In this document: one piece after another, positions 8,072-17,189 of the stretch | Layout: each line of letters begins with the position of its first letter | How positions within the stretch are numbered: the stretch's first letter is position 1 | Assembly: GCA_021848025.1 (NCBI GenBank) | Contig: JAJZND010000018.1 | Location: forward strand, 1 to 54,566 | DNA from: Microcaldota archaeon | GTDB taxonomy: Archaea > Micrarchaeota > Micrarchaeia > Micrarchaeales > CABMGC01 | Direction of reading: 5' to 3' | DNA: 54,566 nucleotides | Made by a program: the position numbers and the translations under genes | The notes under the pieces: generated by a model | What the model was told of the DNA's origin: nothing | Database searches by the model: none | What the model saw: the letters and a program-made list of their open reading frames with translations, nothing else

Positions 8072-8365
8072 ATGCAAAGTGCAGACTCCTTTTCAAGAAT
8101 CATTAATATCATGGGCACCAAGCAGAGATGGCATATAATGAGGTGCCTCTTAATAGGGCATACTAAGTTTAACCAGATCAAGCGCGACTGCAATATGAGC
8201 TCCGCTTCCCTTTCAAGAACCCTGAAGTACCTCGAATCGAAGGGTCTGGTAACCAAGCGAATCTCAAAATCCCGGAACCCGTCTTCAGAGTATTTACTAA
8301 CAAAAACAGGTCTCGAATTTTCAGGAGCGATAGAAGCTCTCTCAAAGCTGGGCAAACGCATATAG
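8072..8365 (+). CDS. HxlR-family winged-helix transcriptional regulator
   Basis: 97 aa from ATG 8072 (GTG 8063 would lie inside the palindrome). The HxlR pattern is clear: IINIMGTKQRWHIMRCLLIG, then the HTH FNQIKRDCNMSSASLSRTLK, then wing LESKGLVTKRISKSRNPSSE and LTKTG. Such proteins are small dimeric repressors or activators that often sense redox or reactive electrophiles. Two Cys (in MRCLL and RDCNM) are available for sensing. It is divergently arranged with the disulfide oxidoreductase gene and has a palindromic operator between its TATA box and start. Confidence 0.88.
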   Translation: MQSADSFSRIINIMGTKQRWHIMRCLLIGHTKFNQIKRDCNMSSASLSRTLKYLESKGLVTKRISKSRNPSSEYLLTKTGLEFSGAIEALSKLGKRI

Positions 8366-8513
8366 CATATCCTGTACTGTCATCCTTACAATGGAAATCC
8401 TATTCAAGCTTGCTTTGGTCCAGACAGTTGAATTAGAATTAGTCAAGCAAGCACATCTTCCCATAAGGCGCAATAATATATTATGTACATAAGCGTATAA
8501 ATAGAAAGATTTG

Positions 8514-9476
8514 ATGGCAGGGCTTTATACCGTAATAGAAATCATGTTGCTGCTTGCAGGCTTTGTTCTGGCTGCTGAGATTGTGGCTGAGGGAACGCAC
8601 AGGCTGGAGCCGCTTCTTGGTCAGGGCATGGCTGGAGGAGTGCTTCTAGGCCTGATGGGCTCCCTTCCGGAAACCATATTTGTTGTAATAGCAGTGCTAA
8701 ACGGGTCATTTAATGTGGCGGTAGGCACTGCGATAGGCGGAAATATAATCCTATTCACGCTTGGCATAGGCCTTGCGATAGTTATCTATGCGTTGAAATG
8801 GAAAAAGAGCTTAAAGATGAAGGAGGATTATCACATAGAGCTCTATTTCTTCGCAGCTTCAACGATAGGGATAGGCCTGCTGATACTTTATGGCTCCCTG
8901 GATATCCTCTCGGGGCTGGCACTAAGTGCAGTATACGTGCTGTACGTGCTCTACAGATACAAGCAAACTTCAGTTTATATTAAAAACAAGAACATCACAA
9001 AAGAAGGCACCAAGCTGCTCCTAAAAGGCGCTCTCTATATTGTAATAGGCGCGATACTAGTGATTCTGCTTTCAAGGCCATTCATAGAATCAATAAGCTC
9101 TCTTGCAACAGACCTGCGCATACCTCTAATATTAGCAGCTCTTGTAATTTCACCTATTGCAGCAGATTTCGGCGAAAATCTTTCTGCATACAGGGTAGTG
9201 ATGAAAAGTCCTAGTGGTGGCTCAACAGCGATAGTCAGCTTTCTTGGAGGCAAGCTCGAGAACAATACGATACTGCTTGGCCTTATAGGCATTATCGCAA
9301 GCATAATGTACGGCGCTCCTGTAAGCATCAAGTCATCAATCCCTGAATTGCTTACGGTAATAGGCGTCAATGTAGTGGCTCTCGCATTCATCACAAGGGG
9401 CAGGTTTGGCTACAAGGAAGGGATAATTCTAGTCGCCCTCTATTTCATTGGCATAGCGGCAGCATTCGTTCTATGA
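8514..9476 (+). CDS. Sodium/calcium exchanger family membrane protein (CaCA superfamily)
   Basis: 320 aa with about ten membrane segments. The two inverted alpha-repeats are visible: GGVLLGLMGSLPETIFVVIA in the first half (GSLPE ion-binding motif) and ILAALVISPIAADFGENLSA in the second, where the usual PE is replaced by the acidic AADFGEN. It probably exchanges Ca2+ or another cation against Na+ or H+. The start is ATG 8514 rather than TTG 8511. The 3' end overlaps the convergent gene by 6 bp. Family sure; ion specificity unknown. Confidence 0.85.
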   Translation: MAGLYTVIEIMLLLAGFVLAAEIVAEGTHRLEPLLGQGMAGGVLLGLMGSLPETIFVVIAVLNGSFNVAVGTAIGGNIILFTLGIGLAIVIYALKWKKSLKMKEDYHIELYFFAASTIGIGLLILYGSLDILSGLALSAVYVLYVLYRYKQTSVYIKNKNITKEGTKLLLKGALYIVIGAILVILLSRPFIESISSLATDLRIPLILAALVISPIAADFGENLSAYRVVMKSPSGGSTAIVSFLGGKLENNTILLGLIGIIASIMYGAPVSIKSSIPELLTVIGVNVVALAFITRGRFGYKEGIILVALYFIGIAAAFVL

Positions 9477-10223
9477 TCTGGCGGTATCCTTGGTATCCTT
9501 AATGTACGCGGTAAGGTAAACAAGGAAAACCAGGGCAATCGCCCCTGACTGAATCCAGACAATCAAATCTCCAAGAAGGTGCTGCAAGCCAAGCAACGCT
9601 ATCAATATGGTTACATAATCTAATGAGCCGTCTACGTACGCATGTGCAAGAACGGCAATTATAAGGTTGCGTATGGATTTAGCTCTGCCTTGCTCTATGC
9701 CTCTTCTGAGAAATGCCGCTGTTCCGGTATGAAAGGCCATCGAGAAGGGAGCTTGTAGTATTACCGGAATGATGCTCGCCAGGCCTATTGCAGCTTCCTG
9801 CGAAGCGCTGATGTTAAGACCCGGTGCAAGGGAAACAAGAAAGATAAGTATGTCAATTGCTGCAAATCCAAAGCCAACCCACGGCGCAAGCCCTGCTGAA
9901 TTGTACTTTACAGCGAAGAATTTAGCCAGTTCCTGCCAGAAACCCGCCATCAATCCTAAGAAAGCAGCTATCAGCAATGGATAATTCCTTTCCAATGCCA
10001 CATACGCCGCGCTCCCTGCCTCGGCTCCCATCCCCTTAATGAAAATCAGGTATATCGCTGGGATGGACTGGAGCATACTCTGTATGAATATTGCGCCAAG
10101 CATGAAGGCCATGCCAATTATGGCTGCAGTCGCAATCCTCTCCTTTCTCGGAAGCAGGAAGAACGCAGCTACGAATGAAGCTATGGAGAAGATTATACCA
10201 AGGATTAAAGTTACGGCTATCAT
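9471..10223 (-). CDS. YhfC/PrsW-like intramembrane protease family protein
   Basis: 250-aa protein with about seven hydrophobic segments. Candidate catalytic motifs sit in or near membrane helices: FWQELAKFFAVKY (E..K), FGFAAIDIL, MAFHTGT and LAHAYVDGSLD (HxxxD). These match the glutamic-type intramembrane protease superfamily that includes YhfC and PrsW. ATG 10223 is preferred over TTG 10235. The gene is convergent with the exchanger gene (6-bp overlap) and divergent from aIF5A. The substrate is unknown; protease activity is inferred from the motifs only. Confidence 0.7.
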   Translation of the reverse strand: MIAVTLILGIIFSIASFVAAFFLLPRKERIATAAIIGMAFMLGAIFIQSMLQSIPAIYLIFIKGMGAEAGSAAYVALERNYPLLIAAFLGLMAGFWQELAKFFAVKYNSAGLAPWVGFGFAAIDILIFLVSLAPGLNISASQEAAIGLASIIPVILQAPFSMAFHTGTAAFLRRGIEQGRAKSIRNLIIAVLAHAYVDGSLDYVTILIALLGLQHLLGDLIVWIQSGAIALVFLVYLTAYIKDTKDTARS

Positions 10224-10329
10224 ATACAAATACAACTAAGGGAAAAGGCTTTATTCATTCTCCACGTATCGCTATCTATATAAACCTTAAATTTTTAATC
10301 TATCTGCTGTTTAATCTTGAAGTGGTCAA

Positions 10330-10734
10330 ATGTCAGAGGAAAAAACCTATGCATCAATGAAGGATATCAAGTCCGGAAGATTCATATTGATAGATAATAT
10401 TCCCTGCCGGGTCGTGGAGATAGATACGTCTGCTCCGGGCAAGCACGGCGCAGCAAAGATGAGGATAACCGCAGTCGGCGTTTTTGACGGTCAGAAAAGG
10501 ACGTTGCTGAAACCCAGCAGCGCCGATGCAGAAGTCCCGATCATAAGCAAGAAAAAGGCCCAGGTCGTTTCAATTTCCGGAACATCTGCCCAGCTAATGG
10601 ATCTTGAGACTTATGATACATACGAAGTTGCAATACCTGAAGACATGAGAGATACGCTGAAAAACGGGGCGGAAGTTGAAGTAATAGAATACGGGGAGAA
10701 CAGGGCCATCTCAAGGATATCAGGTGCAGTATAG
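10330..10734 (+). CDS. eif5A: Translation initiation factor aIF5A (hypusine-containing)
   Basis: 134 aa, normal length. The N-terminal SH3-like domain carries the modification loop SAPGKHGAAK with the lysine to be converted to (deoxy)hypusine at K38, and a C-terminal OB domain follows. It helps the ribosome through difficult peptide bonds. The gene heads an operon with S24e (8-bp gap) and S27ae. A TATA-like stretch lies upstream (AAATTTTTAATC, about 10288-10300). The deoxyhypusine synthase gene is not in the window. Confidence 0.96.
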   Translation: MSEEKTYASMKDIKSGRFILIDNIPCRVVEIDTSAPGKHGAAKMRITAVGVFDGQKRTLLKPSSADAEVPIISKKKAQVVSISGTSAQLMDLETYDTYEVAIPEDMRDTLKNGAEVEVIEYGENRAISRISGAV

Positions 10735-10742
10735 TTGATTTT

Positions 10743-11096
10743 ATGGACATGGAAATAAAAGTAGAGAATGAAAAAGAGAACAAGATGCTAAATAGAAAGG
10801 AGCTTCAGCTTCATCTAAGCTACGAGCAGAATACGCCTTCGAGGGAGGAGGTAAAGAAAGAGGTATGCAAAAAGTTTAATCTCAGCCCAGATAGCACAGA
10901 AATAGTTGCCATAGAACAGCAATACGGCTCTAGATCGAGCATGGTAACTGTGCACTCCTATTCAAGCAAAGAGCTCCTTCAGGCAATGCTTAAAAAGAAG
11001 GGAAAGAAGAGGGACGGCGCAGCAAAAGAGGATAAGGCACATGCTAAAGCTGCAGACGGTAAGAAAGAAGAAAAGAAAGATGCAGAGAAGAAGTAA
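10743..11096 (+). CDS. rps24e: Ribosomal protein S24e with a long lysine-rich tail
   Basis: 117 aa. The core ([55 protein letters not shown]) is the S24e fold of the small subunit. From about residue 84 the protein is almost only K, A, E and D, a low-complexity tail longer than usual for archaeal S24e. Second gene of the aIF5A-S24e-S27ae operon. Starts at ATG 10743, with another in-frame ATG two codons later. Confidence 0.95.
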   Translation: MDMEIKVENEKENKMLNRKELQLHLSYEQNTPSREEVKKEVCKKFNLSPDSTEIVAIEQQYGSRSSMVTVHSYSSKELLQAMLKKKGKKRDGAAKEDKAHAKAADGKKEEKKDAEKK

Positions 11097-11107
11097 AGGT
11101 TTTATTT

Positions 11108-11266
11108 ATGGCTGAAGCTAAAAAAGAAGATAAGAAACCAAAAAAAGTGGATAAATTCAGAGAGGCAGAGAAGTTCTGTCCAAAATGCGGAGTCAGGATG
11201 GGCGTACACGCTGATAGATACACTTGCGGAAGGTGTAGGTATACCGAGTGGAAGAAATCGGCGTAA
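11108..11266 (+). CDS. rps27ae: Ribosomal protein S27ae (zinc ribbon)
   Basis: 52 aa. A basic N-terminus is followed by a four-Cys zinc ribbon, CPKC at residues 24-27 and CGRC at 41-44, and then RYTEWKK. It binds the small ribosomal subunit. Third gene of the operon, 11 bp after S24e; GGTTTT precedes the ATG. The typical eukaryotic ubiquitin fusion is absent, as in other archaea. Confidence 0.95.
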   Translation: MAEAKKEDKKPKKVDKFREAEKFCPKCGVRMGVHADRYTCGRCRYTEWKKSA

Positions 11267-11318
11267 AACCGTCCCTGCCAAAACAAGCAGTAGTCACAGC
11301 CTGATATCTTATCTGTCT

Positions 11319-12254
11319 GTGCCTGAGGCATATATGCCGCCGCGCTATTTGTGGATGCGGAGAGGTTTGGCGTGGTATCTTGTTCTCTCTGGAATTTTTC
11401 TTTCCCTGCTCCTTTTACTGACAGGCATGGTGCTGTCTTTTAATTATGCGGGGATAATCCCAAACGCGCAGCTCCAATTCTTCGAGGATGTTGCGCAGGG
11501 ATTCTCATTCTCCCTGTGCGCGGTATTCTATCTCCTGCTTAACAGGTCAGTTAAAATAAATGCAACAAGAAGCAATTCATACAGCCTCGCAATCATATTC
11601 GCCGCAGTAGGCGTATTTCTCTCCATTTTTCTAGTGGTCTCTGATCTGCTGGCAGTTCTGCCGCTTTCCCAGGGCAATCTTGCATTATACTCGGTTCTGA
11701 CGATAATTGTCTCTGTACTTATAAGTATATTGGCCTCTATAAAAATCTCAAAAGCCGGCCTCCTGATTCCGGAGAGAAAACCTAAGAAAAACATGAAGCA
11801 GGAGAGCATAGCAAGCATGCTCGGGCTAAGCAGAGACAGGCTCACGCTGCAATTAGTCCTTCTTGGAGTAGTCATATTTATCATCATCTTTCTTTTCGAG
11901 GTGGCAATCAGCCTGATAAGCCTAGCCACAAACGTAAAAATTAACACTAACGTTAGCAGCGTGTTTGCAGGCGCGCCATTCTGGTTCATAATATTCCTGG
12001 CTGTGATTGAACCTATAAATGAAGAAATGCTTTTCAGAGGGCTTATGGTGCCCAGGATAGGTATAGTGTTCAGCTCGCTACTCTTCGCGGCAGGCCACGT
12101 AAGCTATAATTCAACTTTCGGCATAGAAGTTATATTTGCATTTGTCTTTGGCATCATTGCTTCCTATATGTTCCGCAAAACGAAATCCCTCTATCCGTCA
12201 ATCACAGCCCACATACTGGTAAACACGCTAGCTGCAATTTCTTTGTTCCATTAG
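11319..12254 (+). CDS. CPBP-family intramembrane metalloprotease
   Basis: About 311 aa (GTG 11319; ATG 11334 is an alternative). The hydrophobic N-terminal half has four segments, and a basic loop (IPERKPKKNMKQ) precedes the CPBP domain. All three motifs are present: EPINEEMLFRG (EExxxR), FAAGHVSYN (FxxxH) and HILVNTLA (HxxxN). Members (Rce1/ABI-like) cleave prenylated proteins or act in bacteriocin immunity; here the target is unknown. Follows the S27ae gene by about 50 bp and may be read from the same transcript. Confidence 0.88.
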   Translation: MPEAYMPPRYLWMRRGLAWYLVLSGIFLSLLLLLTGMVLSFNYAGIIPNAQLQFFEDVAQGFSFSLCAVFYLLLNRSVKINATRSNSYSLAIIFAAVGVFLSIFLVVSDLLAVLPLSQGNLALYSVLTIIVSVLISILASIKISKAGLLIPERKPKKNMKQESIASMLGLSRDRLTLQLVLLGVVIFIIIFLFEVAISLISLATNVKINTNVSSVFAGAPFWFIIFLAVIEPINEEMLFRGLMVPRIGIVFSSLLFAAGHVSYNSTFGIEVIFAFVFGIIASYMFRKTKSLYPSITAHILVNTLAAISLFH

Positions 12255-12266
12255 CGGCTTCTATAT

Positions 12267-12983
12267 TTATCGCACAGGCATGTAGTCTTTTTTTGGTTTC
12301 TTTAGGAAGTTGTACCTGAAGATGTTGCCTACATAGTACTTGAAAAAGCCCCACATGCCCCAGTCATCTATTCTTCTAGTGCTAGTGTATACCCTTGCCT
12401 GCAAAAAGATTTTTGTCTTTCCATATTTCTTCAGCCTCTTCGAGAGATCCCAATCCTCGTATGTGACAAGGCTCGGGTCAAAGCCGCCGCTTTTTTTGAA
12501 GGCCTCCTTCCTTACCGCAAAATTGGAGCCGATGACCGAAGGCCTTCCAAGCGCAATGCTTAGTCTGACAAATACTACAGATACGAAGATATAGCCAAGC
12601 TTTATCCTGAGTTTTCTCTTCTCCAGTGGCAGTATAAGGCCTGTCGCAACAGCAAGCTCCTTATCGCGAAATGCCTTCTCATACTCTTCAAGCAGATTGT
12701 ACTTTGGCTTGGTATCTGCATCCAAAAATAGAAGTATCTCTCCATTAGCAGCAGCTGCGCCTGTATTTCTCGCTCTCGCAACTCCGTGCCTTCCGTCTAT
12801 TATTACCTTAGCATTCTTCCCTGCGATCTGTGCAGTTTTGTCATTGCTCTTTCTGTCTACCACGATCACTTCGAAGTCCTTGAATGTCTGCTGCTTCAGG
12901 CCTGCAAAGGCATAGCCTATGTATTTTTCCTCGTTGTATGCAGGTATTATAATGCTGAAATAAGGTTTACGCTTTTTCTCCAT
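12267..12983 (-). CDS. Family 2 glycosyltransferase
   Basis: 238 aa. GT-A fold signs: FSIIIPAYNEEKYIG at the N-terminus, EVIVVDRKSNDKTAQIA, LLFLDADTKP (DxD metal site) and the acceptor-site YEDWDLSKRLKKYG. One or two hydrophobic stretches (GYIFVSVVFVRLSIA) suggest contact with the membrane. It probably transfers a sugar from an NDP-sugar to a lipid or glycan. It lies 24 bp downstream of the CDP-alcohol phosphatidyltransferase gene on the same strand, so the two may act together in glycolipid synthesis (inference). Convergent with the CPBP gene. Confidence 0.88.
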   Translation of the reverse strand: MEKKRKPYFSIIIPAYNEEKYIGYAFAGLKQQTFKDFEVIVVDRKSNDKTAQIAGKNAKVIIDGRHGVARARNTGAAAANGEILLFLDADTKPKYNLLEEYEKAFRDKELAVATGLILPLEKRKLRIKLGYIFVSVVFVRLSIALGRPSVIGSNFAVRKEAFKKSGGFDPSLVTYEDWDLSKRLKKYGKTKIFLQARVYTSTRRIDDWGMWGFFKYYVGNIFRYNFLKKPKKDYMPVR

Positions 12984-13007
12984 AATAATGCTTCCAAGGT
13001 CTATCTA

Positions 13008-13649
13008 TCACTTTGCCGTACTGTCATATATCTCAGCGACGCCTCTTATAAGTATATACGCAAGCAGTACAGCTGTCAATATGTAGCCTATAACAATCGG
13101 GTAGTAATAGTTAGACACGTATACTAAAGCGAGGTAAGCGAATGTAACGAACTTTACTATGTTTATTCCGCCTCTTCCTATGTTTGATGAATATACCTTT
13201 CGCGCAAAGCCTGTTTTCATCTTAGACGATGTGCCGCGCTGTCCCATGAAGGCATCTACAAACGAGTGCCTAAGAACCACCAAAAGAAGCACATACAGCG
13301 GAAGAACATGCAGATATGTGAAGACTATCCAGAGCGAATACTCTACGGCTCTGTCTCCAGCAACGTCAAACCTTGCTCCATACGGATTATGGTCAGCTAT
13401 GCTGTGCTTGAACTGCGCAACCTTCTTTTTTTCTGCCGCGTTTCCTGAAGCTGCTTTCAGGTAGGTGATAAAGCTTATGCCTCCCTTGCTCTCTTCGTTC
13501 ACTGCGAGGAAGCCGTCGAATGCATCCAAGAACATGACAAGCGCAATAAGGAAAATTATAAGCGCTGCATTAAGCTTTATTATGATCATGTATACTACTG
13601 CTATGGCTAGCAGCGTCCTGAATATAGTGGCAGCATCCGCGCTTCTCAT
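13008..13649 (-). CDS. CDP-alcohol phosphatidyltransferase-like protein with an inserted segment in the active site
   Basis: 213 aa with about five or six membrane helices. The family motif D-x2-D-G-x2-A-R-x8-G-x3-D-x3-D is seen in two parts: LDAFDGFLA, then after 41 residues GARFDVAGD. The normal gap between A and G is nine residues (R+8), so about 32 extra residues (KGGISFITYLKAASG...HSIADHNP) interrupt it, and the R directly after A is absent. All four Asp are kept, so it may still transfer a CDP-linked (archaetidyl) group to an alcohol. Forms a probable operon with the GT2 gene. Polar head-group lipid synthesis is inferred. Confidence 0.8.
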   Translation of the reverse strand: MRSADAATIFRTLLAIAVVYMIIIKLNAALIIFLIALVMFLDAFDGFLAVNEESKGGISFITYLKAASGNAAEKKKVAQFKHSIADHNPYGARFDVAGDRAVEYSLWIVFTYLHVLPLYVLLLVVLRHSFVDAFMGQRGTSSKMKTGFARKVYSSNIGRGGINIVKFVTFAYLALVYVSNYYYPIVIGYILTAVLLAYILIRGVAEIYDSTAK

Positions 13650-13735
13650 AAAACCGTTTATTTATTATTCCAACACAAGATTTATTAAAATCGCTTTCAA
13701 ATTACTTTATAGAACGCGTATACTTAGTGGTATAA

Positions 13736-16700
13736 TTGCAGGATCTTAACAGCAAAGAGGAAGAGGTGCTTACGTACTGGAAAGAGAATCGGATACTGGA
13801 AAAGGTCAGGGCCAAGAATAAGGGTAGGAAACCCTACTATTTCCTTGACGGCCCTCCGTTTGTCAGTGGAGATCTGCATCCTGCGCAGATATGGACTAAG
13901 ACAATGAAGGATGTTGCTGTAAGATACAAGAGGTACCGCGGTTTTAATGTGGTAGACAGGGCGGGCTATGATGTGCATGGCCTGCCGGTAGAGAACAGAC
14001 TGGAGAAGGAGCTCGGAGTACAGTCCAAGAAAGATATTGAAGAAAAGATAGGCGTAGAAAAATTTGTAAATGAGTGCAAGGCATACGTGGAAAAGTACAT
14101 AGGCCGCATGGACGCGGATTACGAGCGCTTTGGAATTTCACTTGATTTCAAGAACCCCTACCTGCCTTATAAGAATGAATACATAGAAACAGCCTGGAGC
14201 ATGTTCAAGAAGGCAAGCGAGAATGGATTCTTATACAAGGGCAAGCGCACCCTAATATATTGCCCTCACTGCGAGACACCTCTGTCACAAGGAAGCATGG
14301 AAGTAGAGTACAGGGACGTAGATGATCCATCGATATACGTTGCGTTCAGGATAGACGAGAAGAGATCCAGACCCGGCATGACGCTCCCTCCGGACAGTTA
14401 TCTTGTGATATGGACAACAACGCCATGGACTCTTCCTGCAAATGTTTCAGTGGCTGCAAACCCTAAAAACAGGTATGTGATGGTAAGTGCTGCAGGCAAG
14501 AACATGATAATAGCCAAGGAGAGGCTTGCAGCGTTCGAGGCTGTGATGAAGGAGAGCATTGTGATCATAAGCGAGTTCCAAGGCAGCGAATTGCATGATA
14601 TCTACTACATAAGCCCGCTTGAGGCGAAAGTCCCGAAGCAGGCGGAGCTAAGGAAGTACCATAAAGTAATCTTCTCTGAAAGCCTTGTCTCTATGGGCGA
14701 AGGAACGGGTCTGGTGCATATGGCACCGGGAAACGGTGTGGATGACTATGCGGTTGGGAAACTGAACAAGCTGCCAATCTTTTCACCTGTTAATCCTGAC
14801 GCAACCTACAATGAAGACGCAGGGGTGTACAAGGGCATCAAGGTTCCCACAGATGCCAACAAAGCGGTGCTTGAAGATCTTGAAACGTCAGGCGCGCTTC
14901 TAAGCAGGGGTTCCATACGCCACAGCTACCCTTTCTGCTGGAGATGCAGCTCAAAGCTGATCTTCCTTGCCACAGATCAGTGGTTTATGAATGTCCAAAG
15001 AATAAAAAAGAAGCTTATCCTGCAGAATGAGAAAGTTAACTGGCATCCGCAGGAAGTGAAGGGCTGGCAGAAGGCGGTGCTTGAGAATTCTCCTGACTGG
15101 TGCATCTCCAGGCAAAGATACTGGGGGATACCTATGCCTATCTGGGTATGCGGAGCCTGCAAGAAGATGAAGGTAATAGGATCAGTCCAAGAACTCAGGG
15201 AAAATGCTGCAAATCAGGATGAAATAGCCAACCTGCACGATTTCCACAGGCCTTACATAGACAGGATAAAGCTTAAGTGCGAATGCGGAGGCAGCATGGA
15301 GAGAACAAAGGACATTCTTGATGGATGGTTCGATTCAGGGATAACCTTCAGGGCTAGCCTTACCGAGGAGCAGTTCAAAGAGTTCTTCCCAGTGGACTTG
15401 ATAGTCGAATACATAGAGCAGATCCGCGCATGGTTCCAATACCTGATGAAGTGCGGAGTAATGGTCTATGGAAAGATACCTTTCAGGAATGCAATGGTGC
15501 ATGGCATAATGGCCGGCACAGACGGAAGGAAGATGAGCAAGAGCTTCGGCAATTTCAGGCCTCTGAACGAGATAACCAGAATGTTCACTGCAGATGCCTT
15601 CAGGCTCTGGAGCATAGATCACCAGCCAATACTTAACAGAAATCTCAACGAAGCAGAGATAAAAGAGAGCGGCAAGATAATAAGCATTCTTTACAATATA
15701 TCAAATCTACTCTCAGAATACGCAGACATGCTGGGCATAAAGCTCCAGACGAGGCCTAGAGCAAAATCCGGTTCCCTCGACGAGATCGATGCCTGGATGG
15801 TGTCTAGGACAGAATCAACAATATCTTCAGTAACAGAGCATCTGGAAAAGTACGAGGCGTACAAGGCAGCTTCAGAACTTAGGAACTTTATACTGGAGGA
15901 TTTCAGCAGGTTCTACCTCAAGATTGCAAAGAAGAGGCTTCTCTACGGGAACAGGAACCAGGCGACGGAGATACTGGGCATAGCCAATTATGCTCTCTAT
16001 AACATACTTCTGCTTGCTTCTGTCATCACGCCATTTTCCTCCGAGTCCATATATCTTGAAAGATACAGGCAGAACGAATCCATTTTCCTGGAGAAATGGC
16101 CAAAGGCAAAGCAAAAAGCCATAAACAGGGAGCTTGAAGCACAGATGAAGATAGCAAAGGATGCAATAACTGCGCTTTTAAACAGCAGGGAAAAGGCAAA
16201 TATAACGCTCAGATGGCCGATATCAAAGGCCATAATAGAGGTCAGGGATGACGTCTCAAAAGCAGCACTGGAGAACCTCTCCGGGATAGTAAAGGACGCA
16301 ATAAATGCAAAGGAGCTGGAGCTGAAGAGGGCAGAGGGCGCAAGCGAAGAGGTAAAGCCTGTATTTTCCAGACTTGGGCCTGTCTTCAAAGACAAGGCTT
16401 CGGCAATAGCAGAGGCGCTGAAGAAGGCCGATCCCAATGAACTGAGGAGCCAGATAAAGAAAGATGGAAGATATGCTCTCAGAATCGGTACAGAAACATT
16501 TGAAATAAAGCCGGACCAGTTTGCCATACTTGAATTGAAAGGCGGAGGCGATGCGGTGGTCTTCAGCCACGGCAGTGCATACATAGACAGGAACATAAGC
16601 AGGGAGTTAAAGGAGGAAGCGCTTATCAGGGAATTCGAACGGAGAGTCCAGCTCCTGAGGAAGAAACTGGAGCTGAAAAAGCCTGACAGGATCGAGCTGC

Positions 16701-16864
16701 TTTACAAGGCATCTCCCGGACTCGCTGAAATAGTAGCATCGAACAAAGAGCAAATTGCAAGGAATCTAAATGCACAGGAAATAAGGGAAGCAGAATTGCC
16801 TGAGGACGCAGAAAGCTTTGATATTGAAGGTGAAGCGCTCAGGCTGCAAGTAAGGAAACTGTAG
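13736..16864 (+). CDS. ileS: Isoleucyl-tRNA synthetase
   Basis: Class I synthetase, 1042 aa, charging tRNA-Ile. It has GPPFVSGDLHPAQ, where the HIGH signature reads HPAQ (residues 48-51), the CP1 editing domain (TTTPWTLPANVSV, GTGLVHMAPGNGVDDY), GRKMSKSFGN near residue 600, and zinc-binding pairs (CPHCETP; CGACKK; CECGG). The C-terminal anticodon-binding and basic domains are full length. TTG 13736 is the start that keeps the conserved N-terminus. A GTGGT sits just upstream. The A in place of the near-invariant G of HxGx is unusual. Confidence 0.95.
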   Translation: MQDLNSKEEEVLTYWKENRILEKVRAKNKGRKPYYFLDGPPFVSGDLHPAQIWTKTMKDVAVRYKRYRGFNVVDRAGYDVHGLPVENRLEKELGVQSKKDIEEKIGVEKFVNECKAYVEKYIGRMDADYERFGISLDFKNPYLPYKNEYIETAWSMFKKASENGFLYKGKRTLIYCPHCETPLSQGSMEVEYRDVDDPSIYVAFRIDEKRSRPGMTLPPDSYLVIWTTTPWTLPANVSVAANPKNRYVMVSAAGKNMIIAKERLAAFEAVMKESIVIISEFQGSELHDIYYISPLEAKVPKQAELRKYHKVIFSESLVSMGEGTGLVHMAPGNGVDDYAVGKLNKLPIFSPVNPDATYNEDAGVYKGIKVPTDANKAVLEDLETSGALLSRGSIRHSYPFCWRCSSKLIFLATDQWFMNVQRIKKKLILQNEKVNWHPQEVKGWQKAVLENSPDWCISRQRYWGIPMPIWVCGACKKMKVIGSVQELRENAANQDEIANLHDFHRPYIDRIKLKCECGGSMERTKDILDGWFDSGITFRASLTEEQFKEFFPVDLIVEYIEQIRAWFQYLMKCGVMVYGKIPFRNAMVHGIMAGTDGRKMSKSFGNFRPLNEITRMFTADAFRLWSIDHQPILNRNLNEAEIKESGKIISILYNISNLLSEYADMLGIKLQTRPRAKSGSLDEIDAWMVSRTESTISSVTEHLEKYEAYKAASELRNFILEDFSRFYLKIAKKRLLYGNRNQATEILGIANYALYNILLLASVITPFSSESIYLERYRQNESIFLEKWPKAKQKAINRELEAQMKIAKDAITALLNSREKANITLRWPISKAIIEVRDDVSKAALENLSGIVKDAINAKELELKRAEGASEEVKPVFSRLGPVFKDKASAIAEALKKADPNELRSQIKKDGRYALRIGTETFEIKPDQFAILELKGGGDAVVFSHGSAYIDRNISRELKEEALIREFERRVQLLRKKLELKKPDRIELLYKASPGLAEIVASNKEQIARNLNAQEIREAELPEDAESFDIEGEALRLQVRKL

Positions 16865-16866
16865 GC

Positions 16867-17091
16867 TTATACCCCTGAGCTCGTCTGGCTCTTGAAAGCG
16901 CGCCTCTTCCTTATATCACTCCAGTCGTCCTTGCAGATGAAGATTCTCTCCGTCTGGCTTATCTTCCTAGAGCTCTTCACGCATTCTATCCCTATCTTGC
17001 GCTTGCAGTAGTTGCATGTGCTCGCTTTGTATATATCCTTTCCACATCTTTCGCATATCATAGTCTCACTATCGTGATTTCGCATATTCAT
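16867..17091 (-). CDS. Small zinc-finger protein
   Basis: 74 aa. Cys pairs in MICERCGKDIY (CxxC) and STCNYCKRKIG (CxxC), with further Cys in GIECVKSS and FICKDDW, give a likely cross-braced or ribbon zinc site, then a basic tail. ATG 17091 is used; ATG 17061 (start of MICERCGK) is possible. It lies tail to tail with ileS (2-bp gap) and divergent from the methylthiotransferase gene. Looks like a conserved archaeal zinc protein; role unknown, nucleic acid or protein binding likely. Confidence 0.7.
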   Translation of the reverse strand: MNMRNHDSETMICERCGKDIYKASTCNYCKRKIGIECVKSSRKISQTERIFICKDDWSDIRKRRAFKSQTSSGV

Positions 17092-17189
17092 ATGCCGAAT
17101 AACTATTAAATAGCTACCGCATCGACATCCTCAGTCCGGCAAGCTCAACCTTAAATAACAGATATCTGCAATCATTATCCTGGAGCCTT

